Shown: one piece after another, positions 8,853 through 17,494 of the stretch
How positions within the stretch are numbered: the first letter of the stretch is position 1
Layout: the number at the start of each line of letters is the position of its first letter
Source: JAGQVA01 sp033764335
GTDB taxonomy: Bacteria; Bacteroidota; Bacteroidia; J057
DNA length: 64,000 bases
Reading direction: 5' to 3'
Assembly: GCA_033764335.1 (NCBI GenBank)
Contig: JANRJC010000046.1
Coordinates: forward strand, 8,331 to 72,330
Notes under the pieces: model-generated
What the model was told of the DNA's origin: nothing
What the model saw: only the letters and a program-made list of their open reading frames with translations
Databases searched by the model: none
Position numbers and translations under genes: made by a program

Positions 8853-9317
8853 ATGCTTCAATCTTTCAGGGCTAAAACCCTGGTTTTCTACGGGTTGCCG
8901 GTTGTATTGTGGATGACCGTTATTTTCCTGTTATCGGATCAGACCAAAGACGAATCAAAAGGCCTAAGTGATTTATTTCTGGCTATTTTTCGTTTCCTTG
9001 ACCTCGATCCGGTAAGGATGCAGGAACTCGGTGTGCCCCATCTGATCCGAAAAGCCGCTCATGTCACGGAATATTTTATTCTCTACCTACTCGTGTATCG
9101 GCTGGTATATCGGCATTACCCTGAAAAGACCTCGTTACTTTGGACCCTGATGATCTGTATCGTCTATGCTGCTTCGGACGAATACCACCAGACATTTGTA
9201 CCGGGCCGGGGTGGCCAGGTGTCGGATGTGGGGGTTGACTCCATCGGTATGATTCTGGCATTATTAGGGTGCTGGAAAATGTATGGCCGGACGGGAAAAG
9301 AAGTAAAAAATGCCTAA
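8853..9317 (+). CDS. VanZ family membrane protein
   Basis: This 154-residue protein has about four hydrophobic helices. It carries the VanZ pattern: an early helix ending IFLLSDQTKDESKG, RKAAHVTEYFILYLLVYRLV in the middle, and DEYHQTFVPGRGGQVSDVGVDSIG near residue 110, where the conserved DExHQ and DxxxDxxG residues lie. VanZ-like proteins are integral membrane proteins; some affect teicoplanin resistance, but most have no assigned function. It starts 11 bases after the Tat-exported UxuA homologue and may be cotranscribed with it. Confidence 0.87.
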   Translation: MLQSFRAKTLVFYGLPVVLWMTVIFLLSDQTKDESKGLSDLFLAIFRFLDLDPVRMQELGVPHLIRKAAHVTEYFILYLLVYRLVYRHYPEKTSLLWTLMICIVYAASDEYHQTFVPGRGGQVSDVGVDSIGMILALLGCWKMYGRTGKEVKNA

Positions 9318-9383
9318 ATTCGCCCCTGCATTCTGAAATTTTTGTCGAACTTATTTCTGCACCCCGAAACGAAAAATTGTATC

Positions 9384-10607
9384 ATGAGCATAGAAGTAAA
9401 AGTGCCCAGTCCGGGAGAATCCATTACCGAAGTTGAAATCGAAAGCTGGCTGGTGAAAAGCGGCTCTTTCGTAGAAATGGATGCCGAACTTGCCGAAATC
9501 AACTCTGACAAAGCCACACTTACCGTAAATGCGGAAAGTGCAGGTATTATTGAAATTCTTGCTGAAGCAGGCACAACCGTCGCCGTCGGGCAGGTCATCG
9601 CCCGCATCAATCCCTCCGGAGAAAACGCCGCACCGAAAAAAGAATCGGCTGCGGAACCGGTCAAGGAACAAACTCCGGTTAAAGAAACTGTCTCTTCGGA
9701 GAATTCTTATGCAAAAGGAGTTCCCTCGGTTTCGGCGGAAAAAATGATGAACGAAAAAGGAATTGACACTAAAACCGTCGAAGGCTCAGGCCGCGACGGT
9801 CGTATTACTAAAACGGACGTGGTCAATTTTAAAAATACACCTCCGCCCGTTCCAAAAACCGAAAAACCTACCCCCGCTGCCATGCCGGTTGTGGGTAATG
9901 CCTCCGGGCGAAATGAACGAAGGGAAAAAATGTCCTCCCTCCGCCGGAAAATCGCTGAGCGGTTGGTTTCCGTCAAAAATGAAACGGCTATGCTCACCAC
10001 TTTCAACGAAGTGAATCTGCATGAACTGATGGAAATCCGCAAAAAATATAAGGACAAATTTAAAGAAGTACACGGCGTAGGACTGGGCTTTATGTCCTTT
10101 TTCACTAAAGCTGTAACCATGGCTCTCATGGAGTTCCCCGCCGTAAATGCCCAGATTGACGGGCAGGAACTGGTTTTTCATGACTATGCCGATGTGGGAA
10201 TTGCCGTCAGCACGGAACGCGGGCTGGTTGTGCCCATTATCCGAAACGCCCACCTGATGAGTCTCGTGGAAATTGAGCAGGCGGTGCTTCATTATGCGCT
10301 TAAAGCCCGCGAAAACAAAATCTCCATCGAAGATATGACCGGCGGTACCTTCACCATTACCAACGGCGGTGTATTTGGTTCGATGCTTTCTACCCCGATC
10401 CTAAACCCGCCGCAAGCGGCTATTTTAGGTATGCACAATATCGTCGAAAGGCCTGTCGCCATCAATGGTCAGGTTGTCATTCGCCCCATTATGTACGTGG
10501 CATTGTCTTACGACCATCGGCTGATTGACGGAAAAGAAGCGGTGAGCTTCCTCTTCCGCGTCAAAGAACGCCTCGAAGACCCTGCCCGAATGCTGCTGGG
10601 GGTCTGA
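9384..10607 (+). CDS. odhB: 2-oxoglutarate dehydrogenase E2 (dihydrolipoyl succinyltransferase)
   Basis: ATG at 9384 is chosen because the protein then begins MSIEVKVPSPGES, the normal start of the lipoyl domain; an upstream TTG adds residues unlike the family. It is 407 residues, with lipoyl Lys43 in EINSDKATL, a Pro/Lys-rich linker, an E1/E3-binding domain (VPSVSAEKMMNEKGI then GRDGRITKTDVV) and a C-terminal acyltransferase domain with the catalytic SYDHRLIDGKEAV motif. It transfers succinyl groups to CoA in the TCA cycle. No E1 or E3 gene is in the window. Its TGA stop abuts the stop of the convergent metalloprotease gene. Confidence 0.93.
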   Translation: MSIEVKVPSPGESITEVEIESWLVKSGSFVEMDAELAEINSDKATLTVNAESAGIIEILAEAGTTVAVGQVIARINPSGENAAPKKESAAEPVKEQTPVKETVSSENSYAKGVPSVSAEKMMNEKGIDTKTVEGSGRDGRITKTDVVNFKNTPPPVPKTEKPTPAAMPVVGNASGRNERREKMSSLRRKIAERLVSVKNETAMLTTFNEVNLHELMEIRKKYKDKFKEVHGVGLGFMSFFTKAVTMALMEFPAVNAQIDGQELVFHDYADVGIAVSTERGLVVPIIRNAHLMSLVEIEQAVLHYALKARENKISIEDMTGGTFTITNGGVFGSMLSTPILNPPQAAILGMHNIVERPVAINGQVVIRPIMYVALSYDHRLIDGKEAVSFLFRVKERLEDPARMLLGV

Positions 10608-13052
10608 TCATTCCTCACAACCAATCGGCGCACCATCCGGTAGTTCCGGCGCTTGAGGCATCTGAAATTTTTCAGGGGCGCGCCGGAACTGCTCAATTTC
10701 CAGCAGGGACATATTATAATGGGCCAGTTGGTTTTCTTCTTTCAAGAGCGCAAGGTTTTGACTTATCCAGTCTTCGATCTGGTCTATTTTGAGCAGTGCT
10801 ACCGCTCTTACCTGTGGAGTGACCTCGGTACTGGCCGCAAGGTTCATCAGATGATGAAGTACCAATGTTTCAACCTCGCGGTTGATTTCTGCGGCATAGC
10901 TATTGCCCTGAGTCGTTTTCCAGGTAGCCAGAATGATTTGATCTATAACGGCTCCTAAACCGGGATACTTGCTGTCTCTTGCGTGAAACTCCACCAATCG
11001 CGCCGCCCTTTCCGGATGAAATAAAAGGCTAAGGGTATGGTTTGCCGCACCGGAAGCCACACCAATGGGATCAAGCGTATAGCCCGTCCGGATACGGAAA
11101 TGTTCTCTCCCTCGCTCATACCCCGGAGGCCTCGGCGGAATCAGCAGGAGAAGATTTTCCGGGATCGCCAGGACGGCAGGGTCGAGGGTATATATTAATG
11201 CTTTTAAAGCCGCCAGTTGATCTGCCGGAGAAACAAGCTGGTTTCCCTGATTCTTTTCGGACCTTACCGGATAAGAATAATCCATTCCACCGATAAGCGA
11301 TACTGTTGCTTCTACCTGATACCGATGGGAAAAATACAGCGGAACCAGCACATCTTCCAGCATAGCCATAGGTGTACCGTCCGGGATATTTGCCTCGCCA
11401 AATTTACTCATGGCAAGTTTTCGAACCTGAAGCACGCGATCCAGCTCTGCCGAAGCATGGATACCATTATCCCATAAATGAGCGTAGGGATGGGCACTGC
11501 CGGAAGAGCGGGAATCCTGGTCGGTAATATACCTCAGTCCCAACGTCTGATTCCCCTGAAGTGTATATTCCAAAAACTCTGCTTCTTCATCCCCTGCTGG
11601 AATGTCTTGATACCCGTACAAAATCGCTCGTTTGTCCCAAGTACCGATTCCCGTGGCATACACTTCCGAGAAATCGAGGTTTCCGAGTTCGTTGATTCTT
11701 ACCAACGGATGAGGATAATCCATCACCGAAGCCCGGCGGTTGGTACTGGCGGCAAAATTATGAGCGAGTCCTAAGGTATGGCCGACCTCATGGGCAGACA
11801 ACTGCCGAAGCCTTGCCAGAGCCATTTGTTTCATTCCCAGCGAAGGTTCTGCTCCGGTTTCATAGGGTTGTAATAAACCTTCGGCAATCAAAAAATCCTG
11901 CCTTACACGCAGCGAACCGAGGGTCACATGACCTTTGATGATTTCGCCGGTGCGGGGATCGGTGACGGTATTGCCATACGACCAGCCCCGAGTAGAGCGG
12001 TGAACCCATTGGATGACGTTGTATCGAATATCCATCGGGTCGGCGTCTGCGGGCAAAACTTCGACTTGAAAAGCATTCAGATAACCCGCCGCCTCAAAAG
12101 CCTGATTCCACCACAAAGCTCCTTCAATCAGGGCTGAGCGTATCGGCTCCGGTGTGCCTCTGTCCACATAATAAATAATGGGTTCTTCCGGCTCGCTTAC
12201 GCTTGCCGCCGGATCTTTCTTTTTTAGCCGATGCCGGGTAATAAACCTTTTTTCCAGCGGCTCATCTATGGGGGTAGCGTAGTCAAACCACGATACCGGA
12301 AAATAACCTGAACGGGGGTCGTAAGGCCGGGATTCGTAGGCTTTATCGGGAAGTTTTACAAAGGAATGGTGTTGTTGTACCGTAACCGCCTGCGGCGTAG
12401 GGGTGACGTCGCGGATGTATCCGCCCCGGGGGGTTCCCTGAAAGGTAAGCAAAGCCTCGAATTCGGAGTTTTCCGGGAAATTGCGGGTATTGGGCAAATA
12501 AATGACCGACCGGGCAGGATCGGGCTGATAATCGCCCTGACCGGTTTGGCGCAAAGTTTCTACCACTCCGCGGGCATCCTGAAGGAAAAAATCCGTAGCG
12601 TCCACCAATACGCGATTTCCCTCTTCGCGTTCTACCTTAAATCCGGCCAGTACCGATTTGGCAAAGGCTTCTTCCACCGACTGTTTTTCGTCAGGATTGA
12701 GGCTATTGGCGCGAAAGCGGTAATTGGGTTGAATCAGCAGCACCTTAGGACCACTGCGCATAAATCGCACGATGCGCTCACCGGCGATCTGTCCCCGGTC
12801 AAGCCCAATATCATTGGAACCTACCCCTGCTCGCAGGGAGTGGACGTAGAGAAATTCATAATCAAACCGATCAATTTCCAGCCAGATTTTCCCGGTTTTT
12901 TCGTCCCAGTAAAAAGGGAAAAAACCTTGAAAGGCTTTCATTTCTTTGGTAAAAGCAGTGATCGTCTCCGGCGGAACGGTGGTAACAACTTCTTTTGATG
13001 ATCCACAAGCCATTACGATCAATGCCAGCAAGAGCAAGTATTGGCGGCGCAT
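10608..13052 (-). CDS. Zinc-dependent metalloprotease lipoprotein (DUF5117/DUF4953 type)
   Basis: This 814-residue protein has a lipoprotein signal (LIVMAC, Cys16), so it is envelope-anchored. The metzincin-like zinc site HEVGHTLGLAH lies at residues 421-431, giving HExxHxxGxxH with the general-base Glu422. The flanking FFPFYWDEKTGKIWLEI start and the conserved WWNQAFEAAGY segment near 314-324 identify the large Bacteroidota family annotated DUF5117/DUF4953. Substrate and function are unknown; it is presumably a surface or periplasmic protease. It ends base-to-base with odhB and starts 38 bases after the dnaG stop. Confidence 0.9.
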   Translation of the reverse strand: MRRQYLLLLALIVMACGSSKEVVTTVPPETITAFTKEMKAFQGFFPFYWDEKTGKIWLEIDRFDYEFLYVHSLRAGVGSNDIGLDRGQIAGERIVRFMRSGPKVLLIQPNYRFRANSLNPDEKQSVEEAFAKSVLAGFKVEREEGNRVLVDATDFFLQDARGVVETLRQTGQGDYQPDPARSVIYLPNTRNFPENSEFEALLTFQGTPRGGYIRDVTPTPQAVTVQQHHSFVKLPDKAYESRPYDPRSGYFPVSWFDYATPIDEPLEKRFITRHRLKKKDPAASVSEPEEPIIYYVDRGTPEPIRSALIEGALWWNQAFEAAGYLNAFQVEVLPADADPMDIRYNVIQWVHRSTRGWSYGNTVTDPRTGEIIKGHVTLGSLRVRQDFLIAEGLLQPYETGAEPSLGMKQMALARLRQLSAHEVGHTLGLAHNFAASTNRRASVMDYPHPLVRINELGNLDFSEVYATGIGTWDKRAILYGYQDIPAGDEEAEFLEYTLQGNQTLGLRYITDQDSRSSGSAHPYAHLWDNGIHASAELDRVLQVRKLAMSKFGEANIPDGTPMAMLEDVLVPLYFSHRYQVEATVSLIGGMDYSYPVRSEKNQGNQLVSPADQLAALKALIYTLDPAVLAIPENLLLLIPPRPPGYERGREHFRIRTGYTLDPIGVASGAANHTLSLLFHPERAARLVEFHARDSKYPGLGAVIDQIILATWKTTQGNSYAAEINREVETLVLHHLMNLAASTEVTPQVRAVALLKIDQIEDWISQNLALLKEENQLAHYNMSLLEIEQFRRAPEKFQMPQAPELPDGAPIGCEE

Positions 13053-13090
13053 ATTGGGGTTATTCTTTGTTCAAATATACAATTATCCTT

Positions 13091-15097
13091 TTACAATCGC
13101 CCGTCTCCACTTCGAATTGCGCCTTCTGTACCCAGCTTTTTGTGAATGGTTTTGCGCATATCAAGCAAATACATATAAAATTCCAATAGCCGGTCTGATT
13201 CCGCAGCATTGCCTTCGGCTTCCGCGGCTTTTAACTGGTCTTTACATTCGGTCAGAAGATGTTCTACTTTTCGGCTTTTGTAGTGGTAAACCGAACTCTC
13301 AACCGTCCGGCGAATATCATCATCCAGATCAATCACAAAGGCTCCGTGTTTTTTCCAGCCCGGACTGATTTCGTAGGGGGAAATCATCAGGTCTGAAACG
13401 GTTTTTCGAAGGGCATCATCGTCATGATTGAGATACCGCTGGATATTGACGCTGCCCAGGGTTGTATATTCGGAGAACATCTGGTTTTTCAGATCTTCGT
13501 AGGTCTGATTCTCAAAGGTAAGTCCTTCCAGTTCGGCCATAAGATAAGCCAATAGCGGAAATTCCTCGATCTCTATGGGCGTTCCATCGGGAGTTTCTCT
13601 GGCTCCTTCGTAAGTGGAAAAATTTTTGTCGTGATAATTGACAATCACTCGCAGCAGTTCTTTTTCCTGGCTGGCGAGGGGAAGCTGTTCAAATCCTTTG
13701 AGGTCTTTGACCGGCGCGGAAGTTTCTTCCTTTTGGGAGGGGATTTCTTCGCGTCGTTTTTCGCGGGACTCGAGTTTGCCAATCTCCCGCCGTGCTTCTT
13801 CCACCGCGTGGGTCATCAGGGCTTCGGTGATGTCCACCTGCTGGGCGACGTGTTTGATGTACATTTGCCGCTCCACGCGGTCGGGGATATGGCCGACGGT
13901 TTCGGCAAGGGACTTGATCAGTTCGGATTGAAACCGGGGGTCGTTTTGGGGTTTGCCCTCCGACATTACCCGAATCTTAAAATCCAGAAAAGAAAGGGCT
14001 TCTTTTTCGGAAAAATCTTTAAAGGCCTGGGCACCAAAAGTATTTACATACGAGTCGGGGTCGTGGTTGTCGGGCAAAACCAATACTCGGGCATTCATGC
14101 CTTCTTTGAGCAGGAGATCAATTCCTCTTAAAGCTGCTTTCACCCCGGCGGCGTCGCCGTCGTAGATCATCAGCACGTTTTTGGTGAAGCGGCGGATGAG
14201 CCGTATCTGCTCAGGAGTAAGCGCCGTACCGCTGGAGGCGACCACGTTTTTGATTCCGTTCTGATGCAGAATAACGGTATCCATGTATCCTTCGGTGAGA
14301 ATGCATACGTCCAGATCGCGGATGGCCTTTTTTGCCTGAAAAAGTCCGTAGAGGATTTGGCCTTTGTGGTAAATTTCGGATTCGGGCGAATTGATATACT
14401 TGGCGATGTCCTGCGCTTTGCCGAGGATTCGCCCGCCAAACCCTACGACTTTGCCGACCGGATTGGCGATGGGAAAAATGACCCTGCCGCGAAAACGATC
14501 CACGAGGTTTCCGGTTTTCTCCGAACGGCTGACCAGGCCCAGTTCAATGAGATATTCTTCTTTGTAAAATTTGGCGACGGCTGCTTTCGCAAAAGCCTCC
14601 CATTCTTCCTGACAATAACCCAGTTGAAATTCGGTAATCGTCGCTTCGAGGATTCCCCGCTCTTTAAAATACGAAAGGCCAATTTGCCTGCCTTTGGGCG
14701 TTTCGAGCAATTGTTCCTGGAAATAACGCGCCGCAAATTCATTGACCACATAAAGACTCTGGCGTTTGTCTTTTTCTACTTTGGTCTCTTCGGTTTCCTC
14801 TTCTTCTTCAATCTCGATATTATACTTTCGGGCAATGTGTTTTAGGGCGTCCACATATTCGTATCCCTCAATTTCCATGAGAAAATTGATGGCATTTCCC
14901 CCTTTCCCCGAACTAAAATCCTTGTAAATGCCTTTGACCGGGTTGACGGCAAAGGAAGGCGTTTTTTCATTGCTAAAAGGCGAACGCGCCCAATAATTGG
15001 CGCCCCGCTTCTTCAGCGGCATATAATCCGAAATAATGTCCACGATGTCCAGGGCATTATAAATCTGATCTACGATATGTTGAGGGATACGTGCCAT
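13091..15097 (-). CDS. dnaG: DNA primase DnaG with zinc ligands replaced
   Basis: The ATG at 15097 gives MARIPQHIVDQIYN, the family N-terminus; a longer upstream frame adds unrelated residues. The 668-residue protein has the CHC2 domain fold signature SPFSNEKTPSF and GIYKDFSSGKGGNAINF, then an intact TOPRIM core with TEGYMDT, IYDGDAAG and the acidic PDNHDPDSY. It synthesises RNA primers at the replication fork. Oddly, the four zinc ligands of CHC2 (Cys, His, Cys, Cys) are Ser39, Ser42, Asp60 and Ser63. The spacing and surrounding residues are kept, so this looks like a genuine zinc-less variant, not decay. The C-terminal helicase-binding region is diverged. Confidence 0.93.
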   Translation of the reverse strand: MARIPQHIVDQIYNALDIVDIISDYMPLKKRGANYWARSPFSNEKTPSFAVNPVKGIYKDFSSGKGGNAINFLMEIEGYEYVDALKHIARKYNIEIEEEEETEETKVEKDKRQSLYVVNEFAARYFQEQLLETPKGRQIGLSYFKERGILEATITEFQLGYCQEEWEAFAKAAVAKFYKEEYLIELGLVSRSEKTGNLVDRFRGRVIFPIANPVGKVVGFGGRILGKAQDIAKYINSPESEIYHKGQILYGLFQAKKAIRDLDVCILTEGYMDTVILHQNGIKNVVASSGTALTPEQIRLIRRFTKNVLMIYDGDAAGVKAALRGIDLLLKEGMNARVLVLPDNHDPDSYVNTFGAQAFKDFSEKEALSFLDFKIRVMSEGKPQNDPRFQSELIKSLAETVGHIPDRVERQMYIKHVAQQVDITEALMTHAVEEARREIGKLESREKRREEIPSQKEETSAPVKDLKGFEQLPLASQEKELLRVIVNYHDKNFSTYEGARETPDGTPIEIEEFPLLAYLMAELEGLTFENQTYEDLKNQMFSEYTTLGSVNIQRYLNHDDDALRKTVSDLMISPYEISPGWKKHGAFVIDLDDDIRRTVESSVYHYKSRKVEHLLTECKDQLKAAEAEGNAAESDRLLEFYMYLLDMRKTIHKKLGTEGAIRSGDGRL

Positions 15098-15184
15098 AAT
15101 TGACCCGAATATACATTTTTTTAAGACCCGGTGATATTTTCCGAAGCGGTGCGTCAAATAGAATCAAACACAATTGCCTTGCAT

Positions 15185-15535
15185 ATGTACCGTCCTATAC
15201 ACTGGATTACCTTGCTCTTCTTTGCCTTTATCCTGATTGCCAACCGCATCCCGGAGCCCGGAGCCGCACCTGCAGTTTACGCCCATGAAAAAAACCTCAA
15301 TTCGTATTGCGTTTCCTTTGACCAACGAGAAAAAAATATCCTTATCCAGACTCACTTTTCGCAGCCTTTCCGCGTAAGGGTGTTGGACAGCGAAGGACAT
15401 CTCACCTTCGGCCAGAATCTAAAAACTCCGCGCCCATTGCTGAAGGTTGACTTCAGTCGTAACCTTAGCGGCTGGTATTATGTACAACTACAATTAGCCG
15501 ATGGAAGGTTTTGGGGAGAATGGATAAATGTGTAA
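15185..15535 (+). CDS. Small exported protein resembling a lone T9SS sorting domain
   Basis: ATG at 15185 gives a 116-residue protein with one hydrophobic N-terminal segment (about residues 8-20) that could be a signal peptide or anchor. The C-terminal 75 residues have the strand pattern and key positions of a type A T9SS C-terminal domain: FRVRVLDSEGHLTFG, a central VDFSRNLSGWYYVQLQL and a terminal WINV. Normally such a domain ends a large secreted protein; here almost nothing precedes it. It could be a decoy, a remnant of a larger gene, or a small protein with an unrelated beta-sandwich. It lies between divergent dnaG and the SanA-like gene and reads toward the latter. Confidence 0.6.
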   Translation: MYRPIHWITLLFFAFILIANRIPEPGAAPAVYAHEKNLNSYCVSFDQREKNILIQTHFSQPFRVRVLDSEGHLTFGQNLKTPRPLLKVDFSRNLSGWYYVQLQLADGRFWGEWINV

Positions 15536-15562
15536 ATTCAACGGAACGAAGAGGAATTTCTC

Positions 15563-16222
15563 ATGGAAAAAAAGCCGAAAAAACGATCGTTAAAAAAGAC
15601 CGCTCTTGTTCTTCTGGCACTTTCTATGGGAATTGTTACCGTTTTCATTTGTAATTATATTGTTATTCGAAGTACAACCGGAAAACTTTTTGTTTCAGCC
15701 GGAGACACACCCAAATACAAAGTAGGCCTTCTGTTGGGGACCAGCAAATACCTGAAAAACGGAAAAATAAACCTGTACTACCGCTACCGGATTGAGGCTG
15801 CACAAAAACTGTACGAAGAGGGGAAGATAGAGTATATCCTCGTAAGCGGAGATAATGGCACGGTTCAGTACAACGAACCTCGTGCTTTCCATAAAGACCT
15901 TGTTGCGGCAGGAATACCGGAAGACCGGATTATTCTGGACTTTGCAGGTTTTCGCACCCTCGATTCAATTGTGCGGGCAAAAAAAGTATTTGGGCAGAAT
16001 GAGTTAATCATTATTTCCCAGGCCTTTCACAATCAGCGGGCCGTGTATATCGCGCAGCGTAAAGGGATAAAAGCCGTAGGCTTTAATGCACAGGACGCCT
16101 ACCATCGTCACGGGCTGAGTGTTCCATTTCGCGAGCTATTGGCCCGAACCATGATGATGGCCGACCTGTACCTTCTCAACCGCCAACCCAAATTTTTGGG
16201 CGAGCCAATAGAGATAGGATAA
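15563..16222 (+). CDS. SanA/YdcF family (DUF218) envelope protein
   Basis: This 219-residue protein has an N-terminal membrane anchor (about residues 13-34) and a DUF218 domain: VGLLLGTSKYLKNGKIN, YILVSGDNG, EPRAFHKDLVAAGIPEDRI, FRTLDSIVRAKKVFG and IISQAFHNQRAVYIAQRKG. SanA of enteric bacteria belongs to this family and affects envelope barrier function and vancomycin sensitivity at high temperature; its chemistry is unknown. It starts 27 bases after the small T9SS-like gene on the same strand and converges on the TlpA-like gene with 24 bases between stops. Confidence 0.87.
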   Translation: MEKKPKKRSLKKTALVLLALSMGIVTVFICNYIVIRSTTGKLFVSAGDTPKYKVGLLLGTSKYLKNGKINLYYRYRIEAAQKLYEEGKIEYILVSGDNGTVQYNEPRAFHKDLVAAGIPEDRIILDFAGFRTLDSIVRAKKVFGQNELIIISQAFHNQRAVYIAQRKGIKAVGFNAQDAYHRHGLSVPFRELLARTMMMADLYLLNRQPKFLGEPIEIG

Positions 16223-16246
16223 GGGGGTAAATGAATCATCAAAACT

Positions 16247-17488
16247 TTATTCCTCCCCCAGCATCTCCTCCACAAACGCAGAATACTCTGCAACAAATTC
16301 TTCGTAGGGTTTTCCTGTTCCAGGCCCGCTGAAACCTGTGTGGATGCGTCGTATGTTTCCTTTGCGGTCAAGGAATAAGGTTGTCGGAAAGGCCATCACC
16401 TGATTTAACATAGGGAGTTTTTCACTGGCTTCGAGTTTGTTTGTGCTGGTGTGGGCGAGAAGAATTTCATAACTCACGGCAAAATAATCGGTCAGCCGCC
16501 GAATACTCGCTGCGGCTCTCTCCGGGTCTTTCGCTCGCTCAAACGCCAGTCCAATTACTTCCAGCCCCTTGTCTTTGTATTGGTCGTACCAGCGGGCCAT
16601 TAGTTTGGTTTCGTCCATACAATTGGGACACCACGAACCCATCAACTGCACAATCACCACTTTTCCCTGATAACGCGGATCGTCCAATGATACAGGGTTG
16701 CCCTCCAGATCGGGGAAGGTAAAGGTAAAACGGTCGTAGCCGGGTTTTAAAAAAGTCAGTGAATCGGCATCCCGCAGCGTGGCTTCGGGATTAGGCGTGG
16801 CCTGCCAGCTTTCCTGCCAGTGGTTGCCGGAATAAAATTTTCCGTGGAGGGAGCCGTCGGGCTGCAAAGCAGCCAGAAATAAGAAGGCATGTTCGCCGTC
16901 AAAAGCCGACAGCTTTACACTGTCGCCATCAACAACTCCTTCGAGGTAACGGTAATCGCCCGTTTCGGTGAGAAACGTACCGTAAAGATGGTTTTTTTCG
17001 GCGGTGAATTTCCCGACGGCGGCATAGGCCTGATCCGGTGGTTCAGGCTGAAAATTCACCTGCCAGACGGAATCTATTTGCGTGGGCATATTTTCGGAAA
17101 TAAGCGGAAAACGGGTGGACTCTCCTGCCCTGGCACGAAAAGCGATTCGGTAGTCTTTGCTGCGAGAGTAGTTGTACCAATAACCTTCGATTAAACCCGT
17201 ATCAACTATTTTTCCCCGAAACTCCGTATCAAAAATGGGCATCCGGATAAATATCGAATCGCCCGAAGTGCGTATATCCTCAACCTTTATCCGCTCGTCG
17301 CTGTTGATGATGGTGAGCGTATAGTTTTCTTCGGTTGGATTAAGTTCAAAAGTAAATGGCAAAACAACTCCGGGATGCAGAAGTAGTTCCATACGCCAAA
17401 GGCCTTCTTTCAGGTGAATATCGGTAGCCGGCTGGCAACTCAGCAATAAACAGAATCCGAGAATCCAATATATTCGATGTAGTTTCAT
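16247..17488 (-). CDS. TlpA-like thiol-disulfide oxidoreductase lipoprotein
   Basis: This 413-residue protein has a lipoprotein signal with lipobox LLLSC (Cys18). A roughly 250-residue N-terminal beta-rich region (DUF4369-like in layout) precedes a thioredoxin-fold domain with redox motif WCPNC in GSWCPNCMDE, then VIGLAFERAKDPE and the cis-Pro region FPTTLFLDRKG. Such Bacteroidota proteins are envelope-anchored reductants of protein disulfides or cytochrome-maturation substrates. The partner is unknown. The start lies 6 bases after the purD stop, so it is probably the last gene of a T9SS protein-purD-tlpA transcript. Confidence 0.88.
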   Translation of the reverse strand: MKLHRIYWILGFCLLLSCQPATDIHLKEGLWRMELLLHPGVVLPFTFELNPTEENYTLTIINSDERIKVEDIRTSGDSIFIRMPIFDTEFRGKIVDTGLIEGYWYNYSRSKDYRIAFRARAGESTRFPLISENMPTQIDSVWQVNFQPEPPDQAYAAVGKFTAEKNHLYGTFLTETGDYRYLEGVVDGDSVKLSAFDGEHAFLFLAALQPDGSLHGKFYSGNHWQESWQATPNPEATLRDADSLTFLKPGYDRFTFTFPDLEGNPVSLDDPRYQGKVVIVQLMGSWCPNCMDETKLMARWYDQYKDKGLEVIGLAFERAKDPERAAASIRRLTDYFAVSYEILLAHTSTNKLEASEKLPMLNQVMAFPTTLFLDRKGNIRRIHTGFSGPGTGKPYEEFVAEYSAFVEEMLGEE

Positions 17489-17494
17489 AACTGC

